From: Micromonospora sp. WMMD980
GTDB taxonomy: Bacteria; Actinomycetota; Actinomycetes; Mycobacteriales; Micromonosporaceae
Assembly (NCBI RefSeq): GCF_029626035.1
Contig: NZ_JARUBE010000003.1
Span: 6,262,001 to 6,326,000, forward strand
Direction: 5' to 3'
Length of the DNA stretch: 64,000 nucleotides
Below the pieces are notes generated by a model. The model ran no database searches. It was not told the DNA's origin and was given only the letters and a program-made list of their open reading frames with translations. Shown in pieces: positions 9,243-22,533 of the stretch (positions within the stretch are counted from its first letter, which is position 1; each line of letters opens with the position of its first letter). Made by a program: the position numbers and the translations under genes.

Positions 9243-10196
9243 GTGAGTGAGATGACCTATCGCCGGCTGGGCGACTCCGGGCTCGTGGTGTCCGTGGTCG
9301 GCATCGGCTGCAACAACTTCGGCCGCAAGCTCGACCTCGACGGCACCCGGGCGGTGGTGGACGCCGCGCTCGACGTCGGGATCAACTTCTTCGACACCGC
9401 CGACATCTACGGCGAACCCCAGGGCGGCTCCGAGGAACTGCTCGGCCAGGCGCTCAAGGGCCGCCGGGACGACGTCGTGGTCGCCACGAAGTTCGGCATG
9501 GACATGCACGGGGCGAACGGGCCGGACCACGGCGCGCGGGGCGCCCGCCGCTACATCGCCCGCGCGGTCGAGGCGTCGCTGCGCCGGCTCGGCACCGACC
9601 ACATCGACCTCTACCAGATGCACGAGCCCGACCCGGGCACGCCGATCGACGAGACGCTCGCCGCGCTGGACGACCTGGTGACCGCCGGCAAGGTGCACTA
9701 CCTCGGCAACTCCAACTTCGCCGGTTGGCAGATCGCCGACGCCGACTGGACCGCGTCGTCGCAGGGCCGCACCCGGTTCGTCTCCGCGCAGAACCACTAC
9801 TCGCTGCTGGAGCGGGGCGTGGAGGACGAGGTGATCCCCGCCTGCGAGCGGTTCGGCCTCGGCATGCTGCCGTTCTTCCCGCTCGCCAACGGACTGCTCA
9901 CCGGCAAGTACAAGCGCGGTCAGCAGCCCCCGGAGGGCAGCCGGCTCGCCGGCGGCGGCCGGTACGCCGAGCGGCTGGCCGCGGCGCGCTGGGACACCAT
10001 CGAGGCGATCGAGACGTACGCGGCCGAGCGCGGGGTGAGCCTGCTCCAGGTGGCCATCGGTGGACTGGCCGCCCGACCCGCGGTGACCTCGGTGATCGCC
10101 GGCGCCACCACGCCCGAGCAGGTGCGCGCCAACGCCGAGGCGGGCACCTGGCAGCCCACCGACGACGACCAGGACGCCCTGGACGCCCTCCTCTGA
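9243..10196 (+). CDS. Aldo/keto reductase
   Basis: A 317-residue NADPH-dependent aldo/keto reductase of the YghZ/YajO-like branch. It has the TIM-barrel start (YRRLGDSGLVVSVVGIGCNNFG), catalytic Asp/Tyr region FFDTADIYG, catalytic Lys in VVATKFG and the C-terminal cofactor loop AGATTPEQVRANA. Substrate unknown; these enzymes reduce a range of carbonyls. The GTG at 9243 is preferred over an in-frame start 9 nt upstream because of the TAGGGT box at leaderless spacing. It ends 247 nt before a converging gene. Confidence 0.92.
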   Translation: MSEMTYRRLGDSGLVVSVVGIGCNNFGRKLDLDGTRAVVDAALDVGINFFDTADIYGEPQGGSEELLGQALKGRRDDVVVATKFGMDMHGANGPDHGARGARRYIARAVEASLRRLGTDHIDLYQMHEPDPGTPIDETLAALDDLVTAGKVHYLGNSNFAGWQIADADWTASSQGRTRFVSAQNHYSLLERGVEDEVIPACERFGLGMLPFFPLANGLLTGKYKRGQQPPEGSRLAGGGRYAERLAAARWDTIEAIETYAAERGVSLLQVAIGGLAARPAVTSVIAGATTPEQVRANAEAGTWQPTDDDQDALDALL

Positions 10197-10242
10197 CGCC
10201 CCGCCCCGCCCCGCCGCGCCGCGCTGCGCCGCGCAACTCGGT

Positions 10243-10297
10243 GAGTGGAACGGCATGGACGTCTCCGGGCAGGTTTGACGTCCACGACGCTCCACTC
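10243..10297 (-). repeat. Imperfect 21-bp stem-loop in the convergent gap (10197-10443)
   Basis: Arms 10243-10263 and 10277-10297 share 18 of 21 complementary positions around a 13-nt loop; the ends are GAGTGGA / TCCACTC and the inner ends GGACGTC / GACGTCC. On the minus-strand transcript two of the three mismatches become G-U pairs, so the RNA from that strand folds best. It could terminate the DUF559 transcript or be a dispersed palindromic element. The rest of the 247-nt gap is GC-rich with no other signal I can support. Confidence 0.6.
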
Positions 10298-10443
10298 GTG
10301 GGCGTAGCTCTCCGGGGCGGATCCTGGCCATGCCACGAGACAACTCGGTATTGAGCGCGGCATGTGTGATGTGCCTCGGCGTGCTCGGACCCAGCACCGT
10401 CACAACCTGCGCGACGCGGCTCCCTGCCTCGGGCGGCCCCAGG

Positions 10444-11352
10444 TCAGCGGGACCGGATGGTGCGGCGTTCCGCGAGGGCTTGGCGGACCAGGGCGACCGT
10501 GGCCTCGGGGCGGCGCAGCACGTCGTCGGCGGTGAAGCGGAGCACGATCCAGCCGGCGGCACGGAGCGCGTTCAGGCGAGCCACGTCCCGCCGGAACTGA
10601 GCGCGTTCCCGATGGTGGTCGCCGTCGTACTCGACCGCGATGCGCAGCGCCGGCCAGGCCAGGTCGACCCGGGCCACGAAACGCCCACCGTGGCGCACCT
10701 CGTGCTGCGCGACGAGCGCGCCGAGGCCGGCGTCGAGGAGGAGCAGCCGCAGGCGGGTCTCCATCGGGGACTCGCTCAGCGGCTCGGCCAGCGTCAACAC
10801 CTCGCGCAGCAGTGACGAGCCCGGCCAGCCCGGGCGTGCCGCGGCGTAGTCACGGAGGGCGGGCAGCTTCATCACCCGGCGACGCAGCAGCGCGTTCACG
10901 GCGACCAGCGCCTCCACGCGAGGACCCTGCCGGCCGAGGTCGAATGCGGTGCGCAGCGTGGTGGTGACCGGTAGCCCGGCGAACCGGGTGTGATCCTCAT
11001 CGGGCAACGGTGACCGCACGATCGACAGCCGGGGATGTGGGCGCAGCCGGGCGGTCGTCGGCAGGAGCACGGTCACCGGATGGTTCCGGGTGATCAGGTC
11101 GACACCGAACAGCCAGGCGGCGCTTCGGCCGGCCACGACCGCGCCTGCCGGCAGCCGCAACGCGACCGCCTCGCACCACATCCGGTGGTCGTCGGCGCGG
11201 TGGGCATCCCGGTGCACGTACACGTCCGGCAGCAGGCGCACCCACGTCGGGCCGCGCAGCATCCGCCGCGTGATGCGTCCCTCGGCAACCGCCCGGCTGG
11301 CTCGGAACGGCCACGCGGACAGGTCGCGCGGAACGCGGGCTCGGGTCGACAT
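10444..11352 (-). CDS. DUF559 protein with AbiEi-like N-terminal region
   Basis: A 302-residue protein of a large actinobacterial family. The N-terminal half contains a winged-helix AbiEi-antitoxin-like region (ITRRMLRGPTWVRLLPDVYV). The C-terminal half is a DUF559/Vsr-like nuclease fold: RVDLAWPALRIAVEYDGDHH, with the D...E-Y-D-G-xHH pattern, then WIVLRFTADDVLRRPE. These are usually encoded as orphans of unknown role, possibly in DNA repair or defence. The ATG at 11352 (MSTRARVPRDL) is chosen over one 30 nt upstream because CACACT lies 6 nt before it. No partner toxin is adjacent. Confidence 0.8.
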   Translation of the reverse strand: MSTRARVPRDLSAWPFRASRAVAEGRITRRMLRGPTWVRLLPDVYVHRDAHRADDHRMWCEAVALRLPAGAVVAGRSAAWLFGVDLITRNHPVTVLLPTTARLRPHPRLSIVRSPLPDEDHTRFAGLPVTTTLRTAFDLGRQGPRVEALVAVNALLRRRVMKLPALRDYAAARPGWPGSSLLREVLTLAEPLSESPMETRLRLLLLDAGLGALVAQHEVRHGGRFVARVDLAWPALRIAVEYDGDHHRERAQFRRDVARLNALRAAGWIVLRFTADDVLRRPEATVALVRQALAERRTIRSR

Positions 11353-11435
11353 CCGGGCAGTGTGTCCTGGCCCGACTGACACCCGCTGGCCTGACTCGTC
11401 ACGTGGTGTGGTCCTGGGAAAAACGTCACCCGGTC

Positions 11436-11464
11436 TTCCGTCCGGCCGGGGACCGTCGTACGGT
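11436..11464 (+). promoter_or_regulatory. Candidate promoter of the thiamine operon
   Basis: A TTCCGT -35-like hexamer (11436-11441) and TACGGT -10-like hexamer (11459-11464) are spaced 17 bp and would start transcription a few nt before the TPP aptamer. Confidence 0.45.
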
Positions 11465-11473
11465 AGGCCGCAA

Positions 11474-11568
11474 GTGACCCACGGGAGCCCGGTGCGGACC
11501 GGGCTGAGAGGGGGGCTGACAGCCCCCGACCGTCGAACCTGATCCGGATAATGCCGGCGCAGGGAGGA
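11474..11568 (+). promoter_or_regulatory. TPP riboswitch (THI element)
   Basis: All conserved THI-box segments are present in order: ACGGGAGCCCGG, CGGGCTGAGAGG with the CTGAGA core, a P3 stem GGGGGCTGACAGCCCCC, then CGAACCTGATCCGGATAATGCCGGC and the closing GCAGGGAGG. The 3' end overlaps AGGGAGGAG, the ribosome-binding site of thiE. TPP binding is therefore likely to block translation of thiE and, through coupling or Rho, the rest of the operon. Confidence 0.95.
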
Positions 11569-11576
11569 GCGTTGCC

Positions 11577-12196
11577 GTGCCGTCCCTGGGACGACTGCAT
11601 CTCATCACCGACACCCGGCCGGGGCGGGATCCGCTCGGCGTGCTGGGTGCCGCCCTGCCGGTGGCGGGCGCCGAACTCGTCGTGCAGGTGCGGGTGGCGG
11701 ACGACGCCACCGACCGGGAGGCGTACGAGCTGGCCCGGCGGGTGGTCGAGGCGTGCCGGCCGTACGGGGCGCGGTGCCTCGTCAACGACCGGCTGCACGT
11801 GGCGCTCGCGGTGGGCGCGGCGGGTGGCCACGTCGGGGCCGACGACCTGCCGGTGGCCGCCGCCCGGCACGTGCTCGGCGTCGACGCGGTGTTGGGCGCG
11901 ACCGCCCGGGAGCCGGACACGGCCCGGGCCGCGGTGGCCGCCGGGGCCAGCTACCTGGGCGTGGGCCCGTGCCACGCCACCACGACGAAGCCGGGCCTGC
12001 CCGCGCCGATCGGCCCGGACGGGGTACGCGCCGTCGCGGCGGCGGTGACCGTGCCGGTGATCGCCATCGGCGGCGTGACCGCCGCGTCGGTGCCGGCGTT
12101 GCGGGCGGCCGGGGCGTACGGGGTGGCAGTGGTCGGCGCGCTCAGCTCGGCGGCCGACCCCGCGCAGGCCACCGCCGAGCTGCTCGGGGCGCTGAC

Positions 12197-12203
<7 letters not shown>
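11577..12203 (+). CDS. thiE: Thiamine phosphate synthase (ThiE)
   Basis: A 208-residue TIM-barrel protein that should join HMP-PP and thiazole phosphate to give thiamine phosphate. ThiE motifs include LITDTRPGRDPL, LVNDRLHVALAVGA, HVGADDLPVAAARHVLG, GVGPCHATTTKPGLP and VIAIGGVTAASV. The family's QLRxK motif reads QVRVAD, so the phosphate-binding lysine is replaced by alanine. GTG start 9 nt after a GGGAGG ribosome-binding site at the end of the TPP riboswitch. The TAA stop is supplied by a palindromic repeat that begins at 12199, so the C-terminus may have been trimmed by its insertion. Confidence 0.85.
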
Positions 12204-17351
<5,148 letters not shown>

Positions 17352-17357
17352 ACCGTT

Positions 17358-17390
17358 CGGGGGCCGGGCCGTCGACGCGTCCGGCCCCCG
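17358..17390. terminator. Bidirectional terminator between thiC and a converging gene
   Basis: CGGGGGCCGG (17358-17367) pairs perfectly with CCGGCCCCCG (17381-17390). It starts 7 nt after the thiC stop and ends 6 nt before the stop of the minus-strand gene. Confidence 0.75.
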
Positions 17391-17395
17391 CCACG

Positions 17396-20128
17396 TCAGT
17401 CGCGGTGGTGCCGGCCGGTCCGCAGGGAACGGGCGTCGTCGGCGTTGTCGTCCGACGCGAGACCGGCGACCCAGTCGACGTACTCGTCGTCTCCGCTGGT
17501 GGTCGGCTCGGCCGCCTCGTCGGCCTGGTCCGGCTCACCCTTGCCCCGGTTGCGCCGGAACAGCCCGCGCCGGGACTTCGACTTCCCGCCGGTGGCCTCG
17601 GCGTCGTCCGCCCCGGCGTGCCGGCCCCGGGCGTCGTCGGCGCCGGTGGCCGTGGTGCCGGCCTGGGCCGGCACGGTCGCGCCCGGGTCCGCCCCGGTGG
17701 CCCGGGCTTCCCCAACCGCCGGCCGACCGGCCGGGCGGGCGTTCGTGGCCAGCGCGTCCCACCCGGTGCTCCGGCCCGGCTCGGGCAGGCCCTGGTGCCG
17801 GGGACGGGGTGTCGACTCGGCGCGGGTGGTGGTGTCGTCGCGGTCCCGACCGGCGGCCGGGGTGCCGGACCCGACGGTGTCGAGCGGCCGGGCCGACGGG
17901 CCCGCCGCCGGGGTGATCGGCCAGGCCGGCCGGACGTCGCCCGGCCGCTCGGTCACGTCCTCGAAGATGGGGAACCGGGGTCGGGGCGACGTGGCGGGCC
18001 GGTCGGTCGGCTCCGGGTCGAAGAAGAAGCTCCGCCGACCACCTGCCCGGGGCCCGGCCGCCTCGTCGGCGCCACCGGTCACCGGGGCGGACGTGTCGGT
18101 AGCGGCCGGCGACGCGGGATCCGGCGTCGGCCCGTGGGTCACCGGGACGGAGGGGGCGGCCGCGCCGTTCGGCGTCGGGTCGGCCTCGGTGGGGATCGGA
18201 GCGGCGTCGCCGCGGGGCGCGGGCGTCGGGCCGGCGTCGGTCCGGGTGGCGCGCGGCGCGCGGGTGCGCCGGGGCCGGACGGTCCGGCTCGTTCCGGCCG
18301 GGTCGGCGGTCGCGGCATCCGCCGTCGCGGTGCCGGGAACGGAGGCGTCGCCCGCACCCTCGTCCCCGGGTGCCCGACCGGCGACGGCCGAGTCGCCCGC
18401 CTGGGAAAGACGGCCGGTGGCGGAGGTCGTCGTGCCCCGCCGCCTGGTGCCGCCGCCTCCGGCGGGCACCGGGGCGGCGCCGTCGCTCGACGCCGGTCCC
18501 GCCGTGGCCGGCGCCGTGGCGTCGTCGGCCGGCCCCGGTCCGACCGCCGGGGTGGCACCGTCGGCGGGCGTCCGGTCGTCGGCGGGGGTCGTGGCGCGGG
18601 CGGCGGTACGGCTCCGCCGCGTCCGGGGGGCCGGAGCCTCCGGCGAGGTCGCGGCGGTGAGCGAGGCGTCGGCCGGCCCGCTGTCGGTCGCCGGCCCTTC
18701 CGCCGCCCGGGTCTCGGGCCGTCCGGAGACGCCACCCGCCGACGCGGAGGTGTCGCCGGTCGGTGGTCGGGCGATGTCGCTCGCCGGCGCGGCGCCGGCC
18801 GGCGCGGACGCGGAGGCGGCGACCCCCGGCTCGGGCGTGTCGGAGGCGGCCGTGTCCGCGCCGGCGGTCGGCTGCGGCTCGGGGCGGCCGGCGGCGAGGA
18901 CGTCGATGGCCGAGGTGCGGCGGCCCGGCGGCAGCAGGCCGGGCATCGGCGAGCCGTGGACCGGGGCCTCGCTGTCACGTGTCCCGGCCGGGCGCGCGGG
19001 CGAGCCGGGCGCCGCCGGAGCGACGTGCCGGGCGGCGGACGGCGCGGTGGCCGCCCCGCCGGTCTCCGGCCAGTCCCAGTGCGCGGGGGCCGGGCCGCCG
19101 GCCGGGGTCGGTGCCGTCGTCGCCGGTGCGGTCGCGCCGGACGACAGTGCCCCGTCGACCGGCAGTGCCCCGTCGACCGGCAGTGCCCCGTCGACCGGCA
19201 GTGCCCCGTCGACCGGCAGTGCCGCGTCGACCGGCAGCGGCGCGAGGATGTCGGTGGGGTCGACCGCGTCGGTGTCGGCCACCGGCCGGGGAAGCACGGT
19301 GGTGGCGGTCGAGCCGAGCGCACCGGCGACGATCGCGATCAACGCGCCGTAGTAGGGCGCCACCTGGTAGCGGTCGGCCGCCGTGCCCGGGCCCGCCGTC
19401 AGGTAGGCGAAGGCCACCAGCACCGGCCCGGCCGCCCCGGCCGCCCCGCCGACGAGCGGCGGGTGCCCGGCCCGACGGGCCAGCACGCCGAGCGCCCCGC
19501 CCGCGAGCAGCGCCAGCGTGGGGAGCAGCAGCATGGCCAGGCGTTGCGCCGTAGCGGTGTCGAGCCAGGACGGCTCGAGGACGCCGAGCCGCACGGTGGC
19601 CAGCGGCCGGTTGGAGACGACCGCGGGCGCCACGGAGAGCAGGGCGAGCAGCCAGACGATCCCGGCGGTGCACGCGACAGCCCAGCCGAACGGTGGCTTG
19701 AGCAGCACGGCGATCGCCGCGCCGGCGCCCACCACCGCGCCGAGGACGGCGCAGATGCCCGCCGCCCACACCGGGTCGACGGAGCCGCCCAGCTCGGCGG
19801 CGCGGGCCGGTTGCATGCAGAGCGGGGCGACCACTATCGCGCCCAGCGCGCTGACGCCGGCGATGGAGAGCAGTTCGGCGGTGCCGCCGGGACGCTCGTC
19901 GCGGCGCGCGAGGCGCTCGGTGAGGACGGCCCCGGCGACGGCGGCGACCGCGGCGAACCAGGCGACCCAGACGAGTTGGGCGGGCCACCTGTTGACCGAG
20001 CCGTCGACGAACGCGCCGTCGAGGCGGACGACTCCGAAGCCGTACGCGATGCCGAGCTGGCCGGCACCGGCCAGCACACTCACCCCGAGCGCCGTGAGCA
20101 GCAGCCTGCCCCACGTCCGAAAGGCCAT
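17396..20128 (-). CDS. Large membrane protein with disordered Ala/Pro/Thr-rich C-terminal tail
   Basis: I do not recognise a functional family. The 910-residue protein has about eight hydrophobic helices in its first ~290 residues. A ~600-residue low-complexity tail follows, starting with five hexapeptide repeats (ALPVDG) and ending in a basic then acidic segment (KSKSRRGLFRRNRGKG, then EYVDWVAGL). One short ordered-looking island is RRSFFFDPEPTDRP. Similar architectures occur in Micromonosporaceae of unknown role. The ATG at 20128 is preferred because TAACGT lies 7 nt upstream, a leaderless arrangement; an in-frame start 45 nt upstream lacks such a signal. Confidence 0.75.
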   Translation of the reverse strand: MAFRTWGRLLLTALGVSVLAGAGQLGIAYGFGVVRLDGAFVDGSVNRWPAQLVWVAWFAAVAAVAGAVLTERLARRDERPGGTAELLSIAGVSALGAIVVAPLCMQPARAAELGGSVDPVWAAGICAVLGAVVGAGAAIAVLLKPPFGWAVACTAGIVWLLALLSVAPAVVSNRPLATVRLGVLEPSWLDTATAQRLAMLLLPTLALLAGGALGVLARRAGHPPLVGGAAGAAGPVLVAFAYLTAGPGTAADRYQVAPYYGALIAIVAGALGSTATTVLPRPVADTDAVDPTDILAPLPVDAALPVDGALPVDGALPVDGALPVDGALSSGATAPATTAPTPAGGPAPAHWDWPETGGAATAPSAARHVAPAAPGSPARPAGTRDSEAPVHGSPMPGLLPPGRRTSAIDVLAAGRPEPQPTAGADTAASDTPEPGVAASASAPAGAAPASDIARPPTGDTSASAGGVSGRPETRAAEGPATDSGPADASLTAATSPEAPAPRTRRSRTAARATTPADDRTPADGATPAVGPGPADDATAPATAGPASSDGAAPVPAGGGGTRRRGTTTSATGRLSQAGDSAVAGRAPGDEGAGDASVPGTATADAATADPAGTSRTVRPRRTRAPRATRTDAGPTPAPRGDAAPIPTEADPTPNGAAAPSVPVTHGPTPDPASPAATDTSAPVTGGADEAAGPRAGGRRSFFFDPEPTDRPATSPRPRFPIFEDVTERPGDVRPAWPITPAAGPSARPLDTVGSGTPAAGRDRDDTTTRAESTPRPRHQGLPEPGRSTGWDALATNARPAGRPAVGEARATGADPGATVPAQAGTTATGADDARGRHAGADDAEATGGKSKSRRGLFRRNRGKGEPDQADEAAEPTTSGDDEYVDWVAGLASDDNADDARSLRTGRHHRD
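19150..19240 (-). repeat. 18-bp tandem repeat inside the 910-aa membrane protein gene
   Basis: About five contiguous copies of an 18-bp unit (CCCCGTCGACCGGCAGTG on the + strand) encode ALPVDG repeats just after the last transmembrane helix. Copies are almost identical, suggesting recent expansion; copy number may vary between strains. Confidence 0.9.
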
Positions 20129-20135
20129 GTCGGGC

Positions 20136-20141
20136 ACGTTA
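20136..20141 (-). promoter_or_regulatory. TAACGT -10 box, leaderless start of the 910-aa gene
   Basis: Read on the minus strand, TAACGT is followed by 7 nt and then the ATG at 20128, with no Shine-Dalgarno between. Confidence 0.5.
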
Positions 20142-20203
20142 CGGCCCGGTGGGGTGCTGCGCCACCTTGCCACCGCGCGGCGCGGCGATCCGCGCCGGCG
20201 TGG

Positions 20204-20512
20204 CTACTTCAGCTCGACCAGACGGGCGAGGTAGGTGGTGTCGCCGACGTTCGTGAGCATGTGCACCGCACCCGGATCGCGGTAGACCACCCCGCCGGTG
20301 GGCTCGTCGGCGTCGATCGTGGTGCCGTCGACGGTCTGCACCACGTTCTTCGCGCCCTCGATCGCCACGACCAGGTAGGGGTGGTCGTGCCGGTGCAGCG
20401 GCTGCCGCTCGCCCGGCTCCAGCCGGATGTGCCAGACGCGGACCCGGTCGTTCTCGTAGACGATCTCCTGGCCCACCGGGCCGAGTTCGAGGTCGGTGGA
20501 GAGGTCGCTCAT
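20204..20512 (-). CDS. Small cupin-domain protein
   Basis: A 102-residue single cupin barrel. Motif 1 is LEPGERQPLHRHDHPYLVVAIEG with the His ligands HRHDH; motif 2 is the region around GAVHMLTNVGDTTY. Such mini-cupins bind a metal and act as isomerases, dioxygenases or small-molecule binders; the substrate is unknown. Its ATG overlaps the stop of the upstream oxidoreductase (ATGA), so it is probably the last gene of an ABC ATPase-oxidoreductase-cupin operon. It may process the compound imported by the neighbouring transporter. Confidence 0.88.
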   Translation of the reverse strand: MSDLSTDLELGPVGQEIVYENDRVRVWHIRLEPGERQPLHRHDHPYLVVAIEGAKNVVQTVDGTTIDADEPTGGVVYRDPGAVHMLTNVGDTTYLARLVELK

Positions 20513-21459
20513 CGCGCTCCGTCCAGTTGGGGGAGCACCTCGGAGGCGATGAGCTCCACGTGGTCGAGGTCGTCGAAGTCGATCAGTCGCAGGTGCACCC
20601 GGGTGGTCCCGATCGCGGCGAAGTCGCCGAGCCGGTCGACGAGCTGGGCCGGGGAGCCGACCACCGGGTCCTCCGGCGGGAGCGCGCTGGTGACGTGCAG
20701 CGGCGCGGCCCGCCGCCGGGCCTCGGCGTCGGTGCGCCCGATCGCCACCACGATCCCGGCGGAGAGGGTCAGCGGCGCCCGCCCGGACGCGTCCCGCCCG
20801 GTGCGGTAGCACGCCTCGCGGACCCGCTCGTACGCGGCGGCCGTCTCGGCGACGTTCTTGAACGGCATGTTGAACTCGTCGGCGTACCGGGCGGCCAGTT
20901 CGGGCGTGCGCTTGGGGCCCTTGCCGCCGACGATCACCGGCGGGCCGGGCTGCTGCACCGGCTTGGGCAGTGCGGGCGCGTCGACCAGCCGGTAGTGCTC
21001 GCCGCGGTAGCTGTAGGTCTCACCGTCCGGCGTGCGCCACAGCCCGGTGACGATCTCCAGTTGCTCGGCCAACCGGTCGAACCGCTCGCTGACCGGCGGG
21101 AACGGGATGCCGTACGCGGTGTGTTCGCGCTCGAACCAGCCGGCGCCGATACCCAGCTCCACCCGGCCGCCGCTCATCCGGTCGACCTGGGCGACCATGA
21201 CGGCCAGCGGCCCGGGCATCCGGAAGGTGGCGGAGGTGACCAGCGTGCCGAGCCGGATCCGGGACGTCTCCCGGGCCAGCGCGGCGAGCGTCAGCCAGGC
21301 GTCGGTGGGCCCGGGCAGCGCCGGCTCGTCCCCCATCGACCGGTAGTGGTCGGCGCGGAAGAAGCCCTCGAAGCCGCTCTCCTCGACCAGCCGGGCGAAC
21401 CGGAGTTGATCCTCGTAGTCCGCGCCGCGGTGGGGTTCGGTGAAGACCGAGACCCGCAT
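20509..21459 (-). CDS. LLM-class (F420-dependent) oxidoreductase
   Basis: A 316-residue luciferase-like TIM-barrel flavoenzyme: MRVSVFTEP start, ESGFEGFFRADHYRS, RIRLGTLVTSATFRMPGPLAVMVAQVDRMSGGRVELGIGAGWFEREHTAYGI and the PPVIVGGKGPKRT segment near the C-terminal end of the barrel. This subgroup in actinobacteria normally uses F420 rather than FMN. Linked to a TauB/SsuB-like ATPase and a cupin, it may oxidise the imported compound, for example a sulfonate or heterocycle, but the substrate is not evident. It starts 2 nt after the ATPase gene stop. Confidence 0.9.
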   Translation of the reverse strand: MRVSVFTEPHRGADYEDQLRFARLVEESGFEGFFRADHYRSMGDEPALPGPTDAWLTLAALARETSRIRLGTLVTSATFRMPGPLAVMVAQVDRMSGGRVELGIGAGWFEREHTAYGIPFPPVSERFDRLAEQLEIVTGLWRTPDGETYSYRGEHYRLVDAPALPKPVQQPGPPVIVGGKGPKRTPELAARYADEFNMPFKNVAETAAAYERVREACYRTGRDASGRAPLTLSAGIVVAIGRTDAEARRRAAPLHVTSALPPEDPVVGSPAQLVDRLGDFAAIGTTRVHLRLIDFDDLDHVELIASEVLPQLDGAR

Positions 21460-21461
21460 GC

Positions 21462-22247
21462 TCACCGTCCTCCCGCCGCGGGTACGCCCGGGGCGTCCCG
21501 CTCCATCAGCAGTTCGTGCAGCTCGGCGCTGATCCGGGCGACGTCGGCCAGGTGCGCGTGCCGGCCCAGGGTGCGGGGCCGGGGGACGGCCACCTCGACC
21601 ACCTGACGGATCCGGCCGGGGCGTGGGCTGAGCACGACGACCCGGTCGGCCAGCAGCACCGCCTCGTCGATCGAGTGGGTGACGAAGACGATGGTCGCCT
21701 TCGTGTCCATGTGCACCCGCTGCAGCTCGCCGGAGAGTTCCTCCCGGGTGAGCGCGTCGAGCGCGGAGAACGGCTCGTCCATCAGCATCACCCGGGGCGA
21801 GCCGATCAGTGAGCGGCACAGCGAGACGCGCTGCTGCATGCCGCCGGACAGCTCGTGCGGGAGGCGCTTCTCGAACCCGCCCAGCCCGGCCATCTCCAGC
21901 AGCTCGCGGGCGCGGTCGCGGTGCCTCGCCCGGCGCCAGCCGAAGATCTCCACCGGGAGCAGGACGTTGTCGAGCACCGAGCGCCAGGGCAGCAGCGCCG
22001 GGCGCTGGAACAGCATGGCGACGTCCTGACGGGGCTTCGTGATCGGCGTGCCGGCGACGGTGATCTCGCCGGCGGTGACCGGCAGCAGGCCGGCGATCAT
22101 GCGGAGCAGTGTGGACTTGCCGCAGCCGGATCGGCCGAGGACGGCGACGAACTCACCCTCGGCGACGTCGAGGTCGATGCCGCGCAGCGCCTCCACCCGC
22201 CCCGAGCGGCCGTCGAAGGTGCGGGACACCCCGGACAGTCGGATCAT
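21462..22247 (-). CDS. ABC transporter ATPase, NitT/TauT (SsuB/TauB) family
   Basis: A 261-residue nucleotide-binding subunit: Walker A GRSGCGKS, Q-loop FQRPALLPW, signature LSGGMQQR, Walker B VMLMDEPFSALD and H-loop THSIDEA. The LPWRSVLDNVLLP segment is typical of nitrate/sulfonate/taurine/pyrimidine importer ATPases. ATG follows GGCGGGAG. The binding protein and permease are encoded divergently at 22534 and 23666, so the importer is split between two transcripts. Confidence 0.93.
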   Translation of the reverse strand: MIRLSGVSRTFDGRSGRVEALRGIDLDVAEGEFVAVLGRSGCGKSTLLRMIAGLLPVTAGEITVAGTPITKPRQDVAMLFQRPALLPWRSVLDNVLLPVEIFGWRRARHRDRARELLEMAGLGGFEKRLPHELSGGMQQRVSLCRSLIGSPRVMLMDEPFSALDALTREELSGELQRVHMDTKATIVFVTHSIDEAVLLADRVVVLSPRPGRIRQVVEVAVPRPRTLGRHAHLADVARISAELHELLMERDAPGVPAAGGR

Positions 22248-22305
22248 CTCCCGCCGGCTCCCTTCCCACATCGTCGCGAACGCGAGCCGGGCTAGCGTAA
22301 CGGGC

Positions 22306-22339
22306 CGGTGCTTATAGCACCGTCCGGGGTGGACGTCAG
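22306..22339 (-). promoter_or_regulatory. Promoter and palindromic operator for the ATPase-oxidoreductase-cupin operon
   Basis: On the minus strand CTGACG (22334-22339) and TATAAG (22311-22316) are 17 bp apart, a strong match to a housekeeping promoter. The -10 is embedded in a perfect palindrome, CGGTGCT-TAT-AGCACCG (22306-22322), which looks like a repressor site. Confidence 0.6.
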
Positions 22340-22371
22340 TCCGCTTTCCGTCACCCCACTTCGTTTCCTTT

Positions 22372-22417
22372 CCGCAACCCGGACGGTTGCGGCGCGTCAT
22401 CAGCCTTCTCGTAGTCT
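22372..22417 (+). promoter_or_regulatory. Promoter region of the binding protein gene with inverted repeat
   Basis: TTGCGG (22387-22392) and TAGTCT (22412-22417) are plausible -35/-10 elements, although the 19-bp spacer is long. The -35 overlaps a perfect 8-bp inverted repeat, CCGCAACC (22372-22379) and GGTTGCGG (22385-22392), different in sequence from the divergent operator. I saw no TPP riboswitch in the 286-nt divergent region. Confidence 0.45.
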
Positions 22418-22533
22418 GTTGCGCGCGAAGAGTCCCCTCGCGACGGTCCAGTCGGCCGACCCTCCTGCCGACCCCGTCGGACCCACGACCCGACCGGCGA
22501 AGATTTCCTGGTCGGAAAGGACATGGTGCACTG

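Noticed and set aside
22248..22533. Looked for a TPP or other riboswitch before the NMT1-type binding protein, since the thiamine operon is near
   Set aside because: No CTGAGA/CCTGAT..GATAATGC core is present; only palindromes and promoter elements are seen, so an HMP-transporter assignment is unsupported.
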